64,000 bases of DNA, taken from positions 3,286,001 through 3,350,000 of the forward strand of contig NC_057373.1 of the NCBI RefSeq assembly GCF_016906535.1, given 5' to 3'. The notes beneath the pieces were generated by a model, which worked only from the letters and a program-made list of their open reading frames with translations, made no database searches and was not told where the DNA came from. Positions 49,379 to 61,900 of the stretch are shown piece after piece (positions within the stretch are counted from its first letter, which is position 1; the number at the start of each line of letters is the position of its first letter). The position numbers and the translations under genes were made by a program. This DNA comes from Rhizoctonia solani (lineage: Eukaryota > Basidiomycota > Agaricomycetes > Cantharellales > Ceratobasidiaceae).

Positions 49379-51719
49379 TCATAGCTCGTAAGCCTCCGTA
49401 TGAACCCATACACCCCCGGCGCGTCGAATCCCGCGAGCAGGAAGACGCGCCACAGCCGCCTTGGTCTCACGAACCATTGGCATGGGTCCGCAGCATACAA
49501 CAAACACCCCCGTTCCTCTGCGCCCACCAGTAGGGAGCAAAGAGGATGCACCTCCAGTAGATAGACTATGTGCATCGTCATCATCACTCTCCTCTCCTGC
49601 AATCTGCTCATATGCATCTCCTTCGCTCTCGACGTCTACTTCGGGTGCTGCCCATGCGTTGATCTGTTCTTGTACAATGTCACCAATGCAAGGGCGCGCA
49701 AACTCAACGCTTCCAGGTAGGCCAAGTCCCAAAAGTCCACTCTTGCTCTTGGTTGTAACAATATACGAGTGCTGTCGAGCATCGAGTTCTGAAAGAGTAG
49801 AAAGCCGGAAATCCTTGGCCGCTCCACTAGGACTATCGACGCTATCCTCGCTGGAGATCCGTCGACCTTGTTCTCGAGTTACGCAAATCCGCAAAACGAT
49901 GCTGACTCCTCGTGCGCGAGCCAAGGCCCCTATGCGTCGCAGGTTGTCGGCAAACCAACGTACGCATCGAGCTTCCCGGATGTACCATATAAGAAGAATA
50001 CTGTGGACACATGAAGGTCCTGATGATTGGTGCGAGCCCGACTCGTCTTCGTCCTCGTCATCCTCGGGAAACACATCTCCTTCGTCAAGCCAATCAGCGA
50101 GCACTCCGAAAATGTAGGCAGCGCCGGATCCACCGCAAACCATGACCACTCGTTCTCCTAAAGGTTTCGGTGGAGCGCCATATGGACCATCTACAAGTAC
50201 ACGTATTGGGCTCTTGAGGTCTGCCGCTGGAGTGCCTTCAGCCGGTGCCAAAGGTTGCGCGGTACCGGGTTGCAAGATAGATGGAACTCCTGTTTGGGCA
50301 AGCGAGTTTAGGTCTCTTGTCCATGTACCTGTCACACGTGCTGCCAGCGTGAGAAGGCCTTGCTCTTCCGTGTTCGGTGTGTCCGTGTTTTGTATCAGGG
50401 GCGTTGCCGAGTTTGGAGTTGCGGGGGGAGCTGATTGTGAGAAAACTGAGTTTTTGAACTTGGACGCACGAGGCGCATTGACAACCGAAAAGGAATGCGA
50501 CTCGTTGGAGACACCAGTCGGTGCGATGAGACGGACATGAACGTGTTGTCCAGCCCGCCAGCCCGAACCGCAATTTTGAATATGAATCTACCACCCAGTT
50601 TTGGATAAAATTTAATATCTTATGTCATACTACGGCGAAAATACGCACCAACGTCATCTGATCGTCAATTGCCTCAAGCTTTGCGTCCTTGACTCGGAAT
50701 CGGATGGATCGTAAAGCAAGATCAAGGGCGTAAATGATCGTCGGTGTCAAAATCCAAGTGCCGGCCAAATACCACTTTACATGGAAGAAAATAAGAACCA
50801 TAAATATAACAGTGCCGACCACACTAAAGGTGAAATAAGTAACGAATTACCAGCGGAGCAAGAAATTATTGACTCACTGGGACACAAAGAATAACTCATA
50901 GCATCGTCTTCTGACCTGGCTGCGCGACAGCACTAGCATAATGGCCAGTACAATAGTAGCGGCTATTCCAGTTGTATCCGCCTGATAGGTATACAACCTG
51001 CATGCCTTTCCGGTCCTGAAGCGCTTCCACACCCAGAACACAGCGTGAACCGCCACAGCTAGTGATACTCCACGGCCCACCCATCGGTGCAAAAAATTAA
51101 GCTTGTCGTGTCCTCTCCCGATAAATGCAAATAACGGGTTGTATTTGGCCGCCGTGAGGAAAAGAACGGGGAATTGGGCAACAGCGATGAAGCCTGAGAA
51201 GCATCAATCAATCGAGATTCGGAGCACGCCGGCGTATAATGTCAACGTACCTGGTCGGTTGGGAAAACTCAAGAGGTTAGGGTGATCAAAGATGCAAAAG
51301 GCGGCAAGCAAGAGGTAGGATGTTACAACAAGACCTGGGGTAACATCTCAGCCTTGGGTCTCTATGGCACTCGGCTCATCGGCTGAAATTTACTCACACT
51401 GCCCGACATCGAGCTTGAAACCGGGGGGAACATACATCAACCATGCACCAACCACAGATGCCCATACTGTTATCTTGGAACGACCAGCCGAAGGAATAGA
51501 GTGTGCAGAGCTCCCATATTTAGGCGCCTCAGTCCCTTCTCGGATGCCTAGAGCTAAGGCCGGATGAATTCGGCCAGGTTCTTGCCAAAGAGAGCGTAAA
51601 GCATTGGGGAGTCGGAAAATTGCGATAGTAAGAGCAACAGAAACCCATCCTGCAGTGAATGCATAAGCATACTTGGGGTCGGTTTCTTTCCAACTGTAAA
51701 CCCGGTGGTAGTTGGCCAT
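49379..51719 (-). CDS. Ferric reductase-like transmembrane oxidoreductase (FRE/NOX superfamily)
   Basis: Predicted flavocytochrome that moves electrons from NADPH through FAD and two hemes across the plasma membrane to reduce extracellular ferric iron. The start at 51719 (MANYHRVYSWKETDPKYAYA) was chosen; an in-frame ATG at 51776 would add 19 residues. Heme-ligand His residues are visible in KLNFLHRWVGRG, LAVAVHAVFW, FFVSHVVGTV (His codon split by an intron) and MVLIFFHVKWYL. The FAD-binding region includes WRAGQHVHVRL and SHSFSVVNAP. The NADPH-binding part has VLVDGPYGAP, VVMVCGGSGAAYIFG and a CGP motif in FVVCCGPMPMVRETK. An acidic, low-complexity insert (EEDDDED/GEESDDDDAHS type) lies between. 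C-terminus AGGVWVHTEAYEL at 49379. Confidence 0.86.
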
Positions 51720-53621
51720 AGAAGAACAGATTGAGGTTATCAGATAAAACTCCACAAAATCAGCACAAGCGCCCATGGTGCGCACTTACTCGTACGGCCC
51801 CGATCCAAATAATAAGTGAGATGAGAGTACAACTTGGGACGACATCGCAGACAGATACCAATAAAGAGTGACAGAGCTGTTGAACAGGTAGTTGTCGTCG
51901 CGGTCGTGGGGGAAACTTGGTTAAAGCTGCGGAGCTTTAACCTATCGGATAAGATCGGACACTTACACAGCCACATATCTTACGACACCGATGTAATGAA
52001 TCCCACAAACTGATCTTTGTCAGGTAAACTTTAGCGCTCTGTGCTTCGTAAGCGGATTACTTAGCCTAAGCGCTAAGTAATTTACTCCCAGGGTAGAGCA
52101 ATTGGTAATCCGGAGTGACATCTTACGAAAAGTCATCTGGTAGTCGGAAAATCAAACTACAAAGCCAAATCCTTTGCCCATGTCCCTATTCTATGCTGCA
52201 CAACAAGCATTAGTACGTGGCTGTCGATGCGAAACATCACTTATTGAACGATCCCATCTAACAACGGATTCTTATACTTGGCTTTATGCGCGTTGGGAAC
52301 TGACTCTATAGAAAATCTATTCTCACCATCCCAACGCAGCACCCCGTTCATCACCACATTCTAAATGTTGTCAAGATATTCAATGCCAGAAACCGAGTTA
52401 TGATTGACTAATCGTAAGCTCACAATTGCAACAAGTCGCTTACTTGCCGTAACGATATGTGAGAATGGCTGGGAGATAAATAACTATTTTGCCTCTTTGA
52501 AGGGGATAAAAGACCGAAAGAGCCAAGCTCAAGAGCCATTAGTGAAAGAAATTTCAGCTCTGAGACTATTGAGCAGTACAACAGGAGGGTTGAGCTCGAT
52601 AAAAGTGTTCAAGAAAGAGCACGAATGAGATGGGGGTGATAAGTTCTATACTAAGTCTGAAAAGACTTCTTCCCCCAGTAGGCTAAGTTTTACCAACCTT
52701 TTTGCAATCGGAAGCATATACAATAGCTGTTTTACTCCAAGCAAGGACGCAATGAACCGACAGATATCCAAATAAAAATATAGTAAATTGATGCCGACCC
52801 CGATATTCTATAGTACCAATCTCCCGTTCCATATGATTTCCGACTAACGTATTGATTGGTAAAATCATGAAGTTCAATACTTCTTTAGGCGCAGTTGCCC
52901 TCTAAGCCCGACTATACCTCATGATCACGTTGCGACTGATCTTCGCATGGCAATCGCGGAAACTGATAGACCTTGAGAACCGATCGAATCCATGTGATTA
53001 AATCCTTCCTGCTATGCTCGATTATATGGGGTCGGACCCGGAGCTTAACAGAACTCACTTGATCGAGCATTCCCGGGTGGCATTATTCCTCTAGTACGAA
53101 TTTAAGGGCTCGAAGTAACAGCCGGTGCTGCTCTCGGTGCCGAGAATGGTCACTCGTTCCGCTGTGGCTCATTAACCAGTGGGGTTAGCACCTGATTGAA
53201 CATGCTATCCAACTATAACTCATGTGTAAGAGTTTCCATTTTAGTGGAGAGGGAGTTAGGAAGCTGAAGTAACATGTGGTTATATGCGGCGAGGTCATTC
53301 ATCCGCCGATTAACCAAAGTACCGTGTCATTCTTCACTTCCACTCCTTGTATTATCTGACCTTATGTATGCCTATATTTAATTGGATTGCTAGAAGTTGT
53401 TTTCTCTCTCTGTATGTATATGAACCATATATCTCATGGCAGCATAACTTATGGTGCACAAATGCAGAGTTTCCAATTGTAACCACTTTACGTGCGCGTC
53501 TTCACGCACCGTATTCTCGACTCTTCACGCTGCTCGCAAGAAACCAATAAATCATATGTAATAGATAACTCAGAACCCAGGGCCTACGTACATGCGCATG
53601 GTCATTTCAGTCAGCACGAAG
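51720..53621. other. Gene-poor region, about 1.9 kb
   Basis: No gene was supported on either strand. The only structure noted is a perfect 10-bp palindrome, attacttagc ... gctaagtaat, at 52056-52065 and 52072-52081. A 74-codon frame at 52404-52628 has no recognisable features. Confidence 0.45.
52056..52081. repeat. Short perfect inverted repeat
   Basis: Two 10-bp arms with a 6-bp loop. It could form a small hairpin, but it is far from any supported gene end. Confidence 0.5.
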
Positions 53622-53629
53622 TATAAAAA
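53622..53629 (+). promoter_or_regulatory. TATA box of the lipase pseudogene
   Basis: TATAAAAA about 71 nt upstream of the ATG at 53693. Confidence 0.5.
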
Positions 53630-53692
53630 GGCTCACCTCATATCGACAAAGATATCAACCAAAGCTTGAGAATATTCAGTTATATTTGAGAA

Positions 53693-55091
53693 ATGATCTT
53701 CACTTCGGCTCTTACTGTCACGGCGTTTGCCGCTGCCGCTTTGGCCGGTTCCATCGTACCCAGGGGAACAACCAATGCTCCCGCCGATGTTATTGACAAG
53801 ATTCAACTTCATGCCGCCTTGCCATGGCGGCATACATCAACCCAGGTGGATGCGAGTCGTCCATCTCGGGATCTAAGGTACTACAGCAATTTACGAGTCC
53901 AGCCGGGCAGAACGGGCACGTTGACCATCCCTGTTAGCGTGCTGTGCATCTAAAAGTCACGCGTCTGTTTAGATTTATCATTCAGATGAATGCAACCAAG
54001 GAGGTGAACATTGTATTCCGCGGTACGAGAGTTTTCTCGCGTGTTCTAGAGTTATACTTAATTGCTTTATATGAAGGTACATTGAGCCTTCGAAATGGGC
54101 AGACCAACGCAGATAGCACGCCCACCCCTGTTAGCTGGCCAGGTAAGGGGCATGAGTGTACGGGAATTTTTGTGACCAAGGTGCATTTGCCCTAGGATGT
54201 ACTGGCTGCACCGTTCACCATGGCTTCTACACCAACGTGAGTGCTTTGAGTGTCACCTCGAAGATAAATTCACAGCGTCTGTGTAGTACCTGGACGCCAA
54301 GAACTATACCAACGGATTCGCAACTGCGTTCAACGCCGCCTCAGCTCTGGTATGTACCAGTATCATACACTTTGGACTCTCAATTTAACGAATAACTTTT
54401 CAACTCAATAGGGCTATAAAGTCAACTGGTAGGTGATTTTCGTACCGTTTACATGCTACTATAAGTACTTATAAATGCTGACATGATGTTCAGTGTTGGC
54501 CACTCTCTAGGGGCTGCGGTTGCTGCAATGTGCGCGTGAGATTTATACCCCTCTGGCAAGGTTTCTGAGATATATACCTACGGATAATTCCGCACTATGA
54601 ACCAGGCAGCTGCCACTTGGGTGGACTCTCGCCTTGGGTGAGCATATAAGGCTCAAGTCTTGGCACACACTGATGGTAGCAAAAACTTCAAGCTCTAAGG
54701 TATACCGTGTTGTCAACGGAGGGGTGAGCGCATACGTACTCTAAAAATTACTCTTATATAAAACTATCTTTCAGGACTCGGTTCCGGCTCAAGTTCTTGA
54801 TGCGACCTACGTACACCATGGAGTTGGCTATAAGCGTGATGGTTCTAATGCAAGAACCTTGGTTTGTGCCAGTGACACTGATCCCGAGTGTGCCGGAGGG
54901 AGTAACGTTGTTGATCAGTATGTGCGCTTCCATTATATCCTGAGAAAGAGCACTAGGACTAACCGTTTCGAACAACTATCTCGATATTGATATGTTCAGT
55001 GGTAGGTACACTCTGACCATCACACACTTTCATCGATACCAACGCTATCAATACAGCGAGCTACTACTACACCTTTGGCTTTTGTGGATGA
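53693..55091 (+). pseudogene. Secreted class 3 lipase, inactivated
   Basis: Class 3 (alpha/beta hydrolase) lipase remnant with signal peptide MIFTSALTVTAFAAAALAGS. Exons give RVQPGRTGTLTIP, then NATKEVNIVFRGT and GCTGCTVHHGFYTN, the nucleophile elbow VGHSLGAAVAAMCA near 54497-54538, and YRVVNGG. Later exons read DSVPAQVLDATYVHHGVG and SYYYTFGFCG, with stop at 55089. Two nonsense codons fall in conserved exons. A TAG near 54286 precedes YLDAKNYTNGF. A TAA near 54582 follows EIYTYG, where the family has GQPRTG; neighbouring bases there also look like C-to-T and G-to-A changes. The exon with FRGT is followed by poorly matching sequence. It was probably functional until recently. Confidence 0.72.
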
Positions 55092-55333
55092 GTTCAGATG
55101 GTGCATAAAAGTCGACTACTCACTCCAGATTCTCGACTAGGGTGCATGAATATGTAGTGACTTGTAAACTTGAAACTGTGAATTAGAGCCTCTCTACATT
55201 GAATTTGGTCATATTAGGATAGTTTGCAAGACGGAAACTTTCAGAAAACTCAAGGGTTTGATCTACACATATCGGGATAATTCAATAGTCAAAAATGACG
55301 AAACCTCTTATACATTTGTGGAAAATAGAAATT

Positions 55334-56670
55334 TCAACTAGGGAAAGAAGTGTGCACGACGATACTCGTGAGTGAGAAGTTTGCTTTGGTAACTAAGAGA
55401 CATACAGTTTCAACTATCTCTGCTACTGAAGGTCGAGAATCAGGCTCGAAATTCCAACAGCTCATAAGTAGCTCCCATATCTGATTACCTCTCCCATCAT
55501 CCTTGATCCGGTCTATCGGACGAGTTGGTAGAACTTTTTTTTGCACCATCAATATTACTCGATAATCCATTTTGCAATCCGGATAAGGAATGTTTCCAGT
55601 AAATATTTCCTGAGTCTTTTCTGTCAGTGAATACGTTAGAGCTTATGGGTTCACCTCACAAGTATTGTCTAAAATAAGTGAGTGTTAATTTAGACATCGT
55701 TGCTTATCACAAACCTCTCACCATTCCAAGGGCGTATACGTCACTCTGCTTGCTCCTCTTGGAAGGGGTTTCCGACAGTAGCTCTGGTGCCTAGAGAAGG
55801 AGGGTTGGGAGGTTGAAGGAAAATGTGTAGGTGTTGGCGTACCGCCCATCGCGTGCTTCCAGGTTGGTTGTTACTACTACTTCCAGAGAAAGCGAGACTA
55901 ACTCCTGACATAATCGAGAAGTCGAAATCGCTTAGCTTGGCGACACCTTCGGAGGAAACCAAGACATTCATCTTCGGACCGAATGAGAAACTCAGTTACA
56001 TCTAAAACTGTGCAAGTCACTTACGGCTTTGAGGTCACCGTGTATCTATTAAATGATGGCCATGAATATTTGTATTTGCTCTTCAAAGGTCCAGAAGTGG
56101 GACGCACCGCTTGACTATTATGCATATATGCGAGGCCTGAGGCGACTTGAATAGCCTAATTGGCGGATGAGGGGGGTTAGGGATGATTTGGCACCGTGTA
56201 CGAACCATTTGGTACCGGTCGACCCGAGGGTTTCTTAGTATATATTCACGTAGGTTACCATCATCCATCCACTCCGAAACCATCCCGAGAAATGCTCCTT
56301 TGAAGATAATAATACCCATCAACTGATGGATATTATCATGTTTCATTCTTGACCAGTAGAATATCTCTCGTGTAGCGCGCTAATTTGGGTTTACGTTACC
56401 GTTAATGTAGCTTTTTCATCCGAGGAAACTAAAGGGAGAATTATAAAGACTGGACATGGAACACACCTTGAGCGTTTTGTAGTCGTGATTGTCAATTTCG
56501 GAAGAGCGCCATGCCTTAATTGCTACCTTATTTCCGCTGTACAGCTCCCCCTTCCATACATCACCAAAGCTACCCCCAGTGAGTATTCTGGCATTATCCT
56601 GTCTGATGTCCATTCGGGTCGACAGGTCAATACAACCATGATCAAGCAGACGGTCGAACATGTCCTTCAT
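55334..56670 (-). CDS. Protein kinase (fungal TKL-like), possibly the 3' half of a WD40-kinase gene
   Basis: The kinase domain spans about seven exons. The glycine loop is ILTGGSFGDVWKG, with VAIKAW holding the ATP-binding Lys. Then come TREIFYWSRMKHDNIHQLMG (helix C), GMVSEWMDDGNLREYI, QVASGLAYMHNSQA and the catalytic loop HGDLKAMNVLVS. KLSDFDFSIM has DFD in place of DFG. The APE motif is APELLSETPSKRSKQSDVYA, followed by EIFTGNIPYPDCK and CWNFEPDSRPSVAEIVET. This pattern is typical of an expanded agaricomycete kinase family. The first ATG is 56670. A phase-0 intron (gtgactaaac to ggctgaag, about 52 nt) could instead join it to the WD40 frame ending at 56693, giving one protein. Confidence 0.8.
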
Positions 56671-56692
56671 AGTCTTCAGCCTACGTTAATAG

Positions 56693-57815
56693 CTAGACAG
56701 ACAAGGAAGATATTTGTTTAGTCACCATATTCCGGGTAACCTTTCCTGAGTTATCGGATCTAAGAACACTTGAGTCTTTGTCATCTTCAAGTGCAATCGT
56801 AGAGCCATCATCATCGTCTGAATCAGAGCTGTTTTCTATGTCCCAAATCATAACTGCGTTGTCGTTTGAGCCTGACGCAATGCGTGTTCCGCAGGGCGAA
56901 AATGCAACCGCATACACCCAGCTCGTATGCTCCTCAAACGGCTCAGTAATCAAATCCCCTCTTCGTGTATCCCAAACGCGAACAGTCGAATCTCCGGAAC
57001 CAGAGACGAACCGGACTCCATCAGGAGAAAAGGCGACAGAGCTGACCCACCAGTTGTGCCCTTTGTACGGATTACCTATCATTTTTCCACTTCGGATATC
57101 CCACAGACTGGCAGTCCCATCGTGTGAGCCTGACAAAATCTGTGTGTCGTCGGGGGAGAGCGCGACTGAATTGACTCCCCAGGTGTGACCATCTATGGTC
57201 ATCGCTTCCCCTCGCTCAATATCCCAAACACGTATTGTTCGATCTCCTGAACCTGAAACTATCCGGGTGCCGTCGTGAGAGAATGTCACGGTATTGACCC
57301 AGTCTGTATGCCCGGTAAATGGGCCAGGGGATTTACCGCCTTTAAGATTCCACAGCTGCACAGTGGTATCATTCGAACCCGAAACAATGAGATTGGCGTC
57401 CGGAGAGAACGCAACCGAGGCAACGCCATCCTCATGTCCTTTGAACGGTTGGTTTATTTGTTGACCAGTGTTCGGATCCCACAAGCGAACCGTCGAGTCG
57501 CCAGATCCAGAAGCTATCATATCACCGAGGGGAGAATAGGAGACCGATTTCACACCCCATGGCCAAATATGTCCCTTTATTGGGTCGCCTCTCGAGAACG
57601 TGCTCTGCGCGTCCCAAATGCGAATAGTGCTGTCATGAGACCCAGAAACGACCGAATTGCCGTCCGGTGAGAATACTACTGAATTGACTGCGCCTTCATG
57701 TCTATCTGATATGCGCATATATATTCAGCATGGTCAAGTTTGATCTGGCAAAATTGATCGACTTACCGTGGAGGATCACGTTCCGCCGAGATCCTGGTGC
57801 CTGGGACTGAGGCAT
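56693..57815 (-). CDS. Seven-bladed WD40 repeat protein, perhaps fused to the downstream kinase
   Basis: Exon 1 starts at ATG 57815 (MPQSQAPGSRRNVILH). An intron ends catatcag, and the main exon continues DRHEGAVNSVVFSPDG. Seven WD40 units follow, each with a GH/SP-D-G/SGS/WD pattern: SGSHDSTIRIWD, SGSGDSTVRLWD, SGSNDTTVQLWN, SGSGDRTIRVWD, SGSHDGTASLWD, SGSGDSTVRVWD and SGSNDNAVMIWD. Seven units make one complete beta-propeller. An acidic linker (NSSDSDDDDGS) follows. The frame stops at 56693, only 22 bp before the kinase ATG. The propeller is probably a ligand- or protein-binding sensor module. Confidence 0.82.
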
Positions 57816-57975
57816 CCAAGCTTAAGAAGTCTGCTAGTAATTAGAAGGTGAATGCTAGTGTGTTGATCTCAACTATGGTGTCTGAGTATTATATGTGCAG
57901 ATTAAGATGACGCATTGAACACGTGCATGCGCGGAGCCTGTCAGCTTTATCCACTTAGCCTCGTTTAATGGACGT

Positions 57976-58186
57976 CATTAGACACCTTAAGCACCACCAC
58001 TATTTCAAAAAGCGGTGGCCGATTTCTCCCCTTGGCTCGGCCTAAAGTTGTCTCAAAAGCTTGTACATTTTACTGTCCGACGTTAATATCCCCTCCTTCA
58101 CAGTCAGAAAGTTTGCTGCTTGGCGGCGTTCGCCTGAACTGGCTCGCCACTTTTTGAAATTGTGGTGGTGCTTAAGGTGTCTAATG
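57976..58186. repeat. Foldback inverted repeat with 44-bp arms
   Basis: 57976-58019 (cattagacaccttaagcacc...) pairs with the reverse complement of 58143-58186 at about 40 of 44 positions, with about 120 bp between. It is a MITE-like or hairpin structure upstream of the WD40 gene. No flanking target duplication was identified. Confidence 0.65.
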
Positions 58187-58996
58187 CCTGTGCATAATCC
58201 TTCTGTGCTGAATAAGTGTGTCAATCTTCCTGAACATTTCGGTACACCTCGAGCAGTGGGGCCAATAAAACTTTATGAAGCCAGTGTAACCTTGCCGTCT
58301 TTGTAGTTTGAACCCTCCTGGGCTTAACAGAACCATTGGAATGGGCCGATTATCTAGGGGTATTGTATTCAGAGGTGTTCAGAGGAATGTCATTATGAAT
58401 GCTGCGTGTACGCTTCGCAAGTCGTGCTGGAGCAACCGCAGTCAGCTTCCCTTGGCGCTGACTCTTTATTGTGTTTGCTGCACTGTTGGCCGACAAGGTG
58501 TCCGATTTAGGCACGATATCTTTCTCGACTCTCAAGTCTAGGGTTCTACTTTTCGTTTTGAGGGAATCCATCATCCAAGACTGCATAGCTTGAATGCGTT
58601 AGCTGCTTTTGGAAATTGTTTTTGATTTTCGTAGTGCTTGTATGTAGAATAGTTTTGTCTCATTACTTACGATCTAGTCAAATAATTGATCTTAATCTTT
58701 CTGACAAACTGCGCTGGAATTGAAGCAAGATGCCAGCAGTCCCTAGACGGTCCGTATCTGGTATTCCTATCCAACAAAATAAGATGGTGTTAATGGTGAT
58801 AGTTTATTAGCCGCATCCTTAATGTACAACAAACTGATAATGAGAGTAGGTTCAACCAACCCGTCCGGTGCCGTTTTTTTTGCTCACGCATGTGTGGTGG
58901 GCTTATAAGATACATTGATCGCACGATCAAGTGCGGGGTAACACATAAACAGAGTAAAAGAGCGGAAACACAAGATGTACGATCACCTATTCACAC
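58187..58996. other. Intergenic, one basic minus-strand frame of unknown status
   Basis: A 78-codon minus-strand frame at 58350-58586 (MQSWMMDSLKTKSRTLDLRV...) is basic but matches no family I recognise. Otherwise nothing is supported. The right end is the 3' flank of RPB1. Confidence 0.35.
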
Positions 58997-61900
58997 CTAC
59001 TTCCATGACGGCGACGCTTGGTAAGTTGCCGTGTTACCCCAAGGAGATGTCTGCCCATTCGTCTGGTTCTGCTGGTTCTGGTTATTGGAATCTCCAGGTG
59101 CGGGAGCTAGGTCACGTATAGGGTAAGTTTGTGGTTACAGAAACCGTGCGCTGAAAGCTTACATCGTGGCGACCAAACAGGAGAGGTAGGGCCTGCAAGA
59201 AGGATCAATTTAGTATATAATAACATTTAATTTCACCAAAGAACCCACTGTAAGCTGGCGATACTGGAGCTGTAAAGTTGGTTAGAATACGTATGCTAAA
59301 TGGCATCACTGCCACTTACTATAAGCCGGAGACGCAGGGCTGTACGTCGGCGATGTTGGTGCTGGAGGAAATAGGAATCAGTAACGCTCGGCATATGCCA
59401 ATGTAGACTCACAGTATCGCGGCGATGTCATCTTTGGCGATGTAGGCGAAGCTTGCATGGGAGCTGCAAGAGAATAAGAAAGCGTCAATGATACGATGTT
59501 TAAAGCTTACAAGTAGGACTGTAACGAGGCGAAGTTGGGGAGTAACGGGGTGACGCAGGACTGAAGCTCGGTGCTAATGAGGAGGATATAAGTAATACAT
59601 CCTTGCCCTCTTGCCAAGTACTCACATGTGCTGTAATAACGTGGTGAAGTGGGAGAATATGTTGGAGCTAATCATAATGTCAGTTAGAGTCTTAAAAAGA
59701 GATCGACAAACTTACAAGTAGGACTGTAAGTAGGTGATGTTGGAGAGTACTGTGGCGAAGTAGGGCTGTACTGTGGCGACGTGAGGTTCATGTTTGGTGA
59801 TGTTGGGGAGTACGCTGGCGACGTTGCATACGGCGACGTTGCGCCAAACGGTGAGGCACCATAAGGAGAAGTGGCTGCGACCATCGGCGAAGTTGGCATA
59901 AACGGAGAAGTAGGAGAGTACCCAGGAGAAGAAGGAGAGTAACCACCGAACCGCGAATCTGGACCCATTGGACTTTGACCAAATGGAATAAATGAGAAAC
60001 CGCCCGATGCTTCGTCAGCGTTGGTTGCCAAAGGCGAGAACGCTGCACCCTCGGTTCTCCACGCCTCGGCCTGCATAGGGGACGCGGAATCGTACGGTGT
60101 CATGGCCAGGCCTCCAGCCGGGGTCGCTCCTCCGCCCATTTGAGCCGCCATCATGTTTTGGATCGGCAGTCGCGAGTCAACAATGACGTCTTTGAGCATG
60201 TCTACATCGAGCGCAACATCGAAAGAGCCCGTTCCCATCGGCGCCATTTGTCCAAACAATACGTTCTCTGCAACACCATAACAATCGTCCTTTTCACCAA
60301 CTGCAGCGGCCTCCATCAGGATTTCGACAGTTTCTTCGAACGAGCAACGCATGAGAGCACCCGTATCTGCTCGGTTAATACCGTGTCGAGTAATAGCCAT
60401 CAGCGTGCCACGGTTCGTCATCAGGTCGGTGAGGAGCGCCAAGTGTCGGTAATTGACGTAAGAACCATCAAACTCGATAACGTTGCGCAGTTCTCTCAAG
60501 ATGGCAGCTCGCGCAGCCTCGATACCCAGAACCTCGAACACCTCAGGGCACTTGTTGGAGTAAGTACGTGTAAAGTCAATGCCGTCGACGCTGAGCACAC
60601 TCTTCAAGTTTACGCCATCGGTTTCGAGGACCCACTCCTTGGCCGAACGTGGTTGCAGCTCTCCAGCAGCGTCGATCATAGGCTTATCATGCTCGACCAT
60701 GAACACACGACGAATGCCCTTGACACCACGGAGCGTGACCGAGTCGAGCATGTTATGTTCAATCTGACGGATGAAGATATCTTCTTCGGTATTTTCGAAT
60801 GCTTCTTCGTCCTTGTCTTGCATGACGATAGGTCGGCAGCGGAGGATAAGCTTCTCGGCGTTGTCATCGGAAGGAATAACTTTCATATCCGGGTAGAATG
60901 CCTGTTCAATGCGATCGGCAATGTAGGCCATGTCGAGTTTCTTATCGAGGACCTTGGCACGGTCAAGTTGGATACGAAGAACCCATGGGGATTGCTGAGA
61001 CAACGTCCGCTCGACACTCTCGTCGGGGATGGCAAAGAAGGTCTCGACGAAATCGCGATCCTCGTCAATGATAGTGTTGGTGGGATCGGGATCATAAACG
61101 ATTTCGGTCGTGGCGGTAATAGTACGAAGCGTAGTATGAGCAAGCTCAGTCTGGATCGTCTTGGCCTTGTGTTTGCTCGAAGCATACTCGGACTGGAGGT
61201 ACACCGTAAGCGAAGGGGTCTTGATGTTCGTTGCGACGTTGATGATTTCCTTCAAACGAGGCACACCAAGCGTGACGTTCTTACTCGACACACCAGCATA
61301 ATGGAAAGTGTTGAGCGTCATCTGCGTAGCCGGTTCTCCGATAGATTGGGCAGCGAGGGTACCGCACATTTCTCCGGGGTTGACAATCGACGCGTTGAAC
61401 TTGGTCTCGACTTCACCAATGATCCAGTCAAACGCCTGTTTTGTCAGGCGAAGTTCTTCGAGGACGGGGCGAGTGGCGAATGTGGAGCGAAGGTGCATGT
61501 TGAAAAGCATCGTCGCGTTATCTTGGGCCTCGAGACTGATAGGATCTTCGCCTCGCACGACGATTAATCGCGAACTAAGTCCTGAAACCTCATCCATGAT
61601 ATACGCAGGCTCAAGATCACTTGGCTTGCGTCGGTCAATGTGGAAAATCTGTTGCGCGTTCTGGATAACACGACGGAGGTTAACGGGGAGGTAATGGGGT
61701 TGGTTAGGGTCCGCAGTCTTGAAGATAAACTCTCGGAGCATCTTTCGGTCCTTGACGAGTTGGGCGTACTCATTGTCGAGCTTGTATTGCAGTTCGGGCG
61801 AAGAGGCATCGAGTCCGACTTGGAGAGTGCCTGGCGAAAAGCCGCTTCCAGCTTCAAGCACGTCAACGCGGTATTTGCGCTCAAACGCGCGGTTCGAGAG

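Noticed and set aside
60140..61567. 475-codon plus-strand open frame
   Set aside because: It is antisense to the long RPB1 exon, whose protein is unmistakable; the plus frame is open only because of codon bias on the other strand. The same applies to 61640-62425 and 62477-63076.
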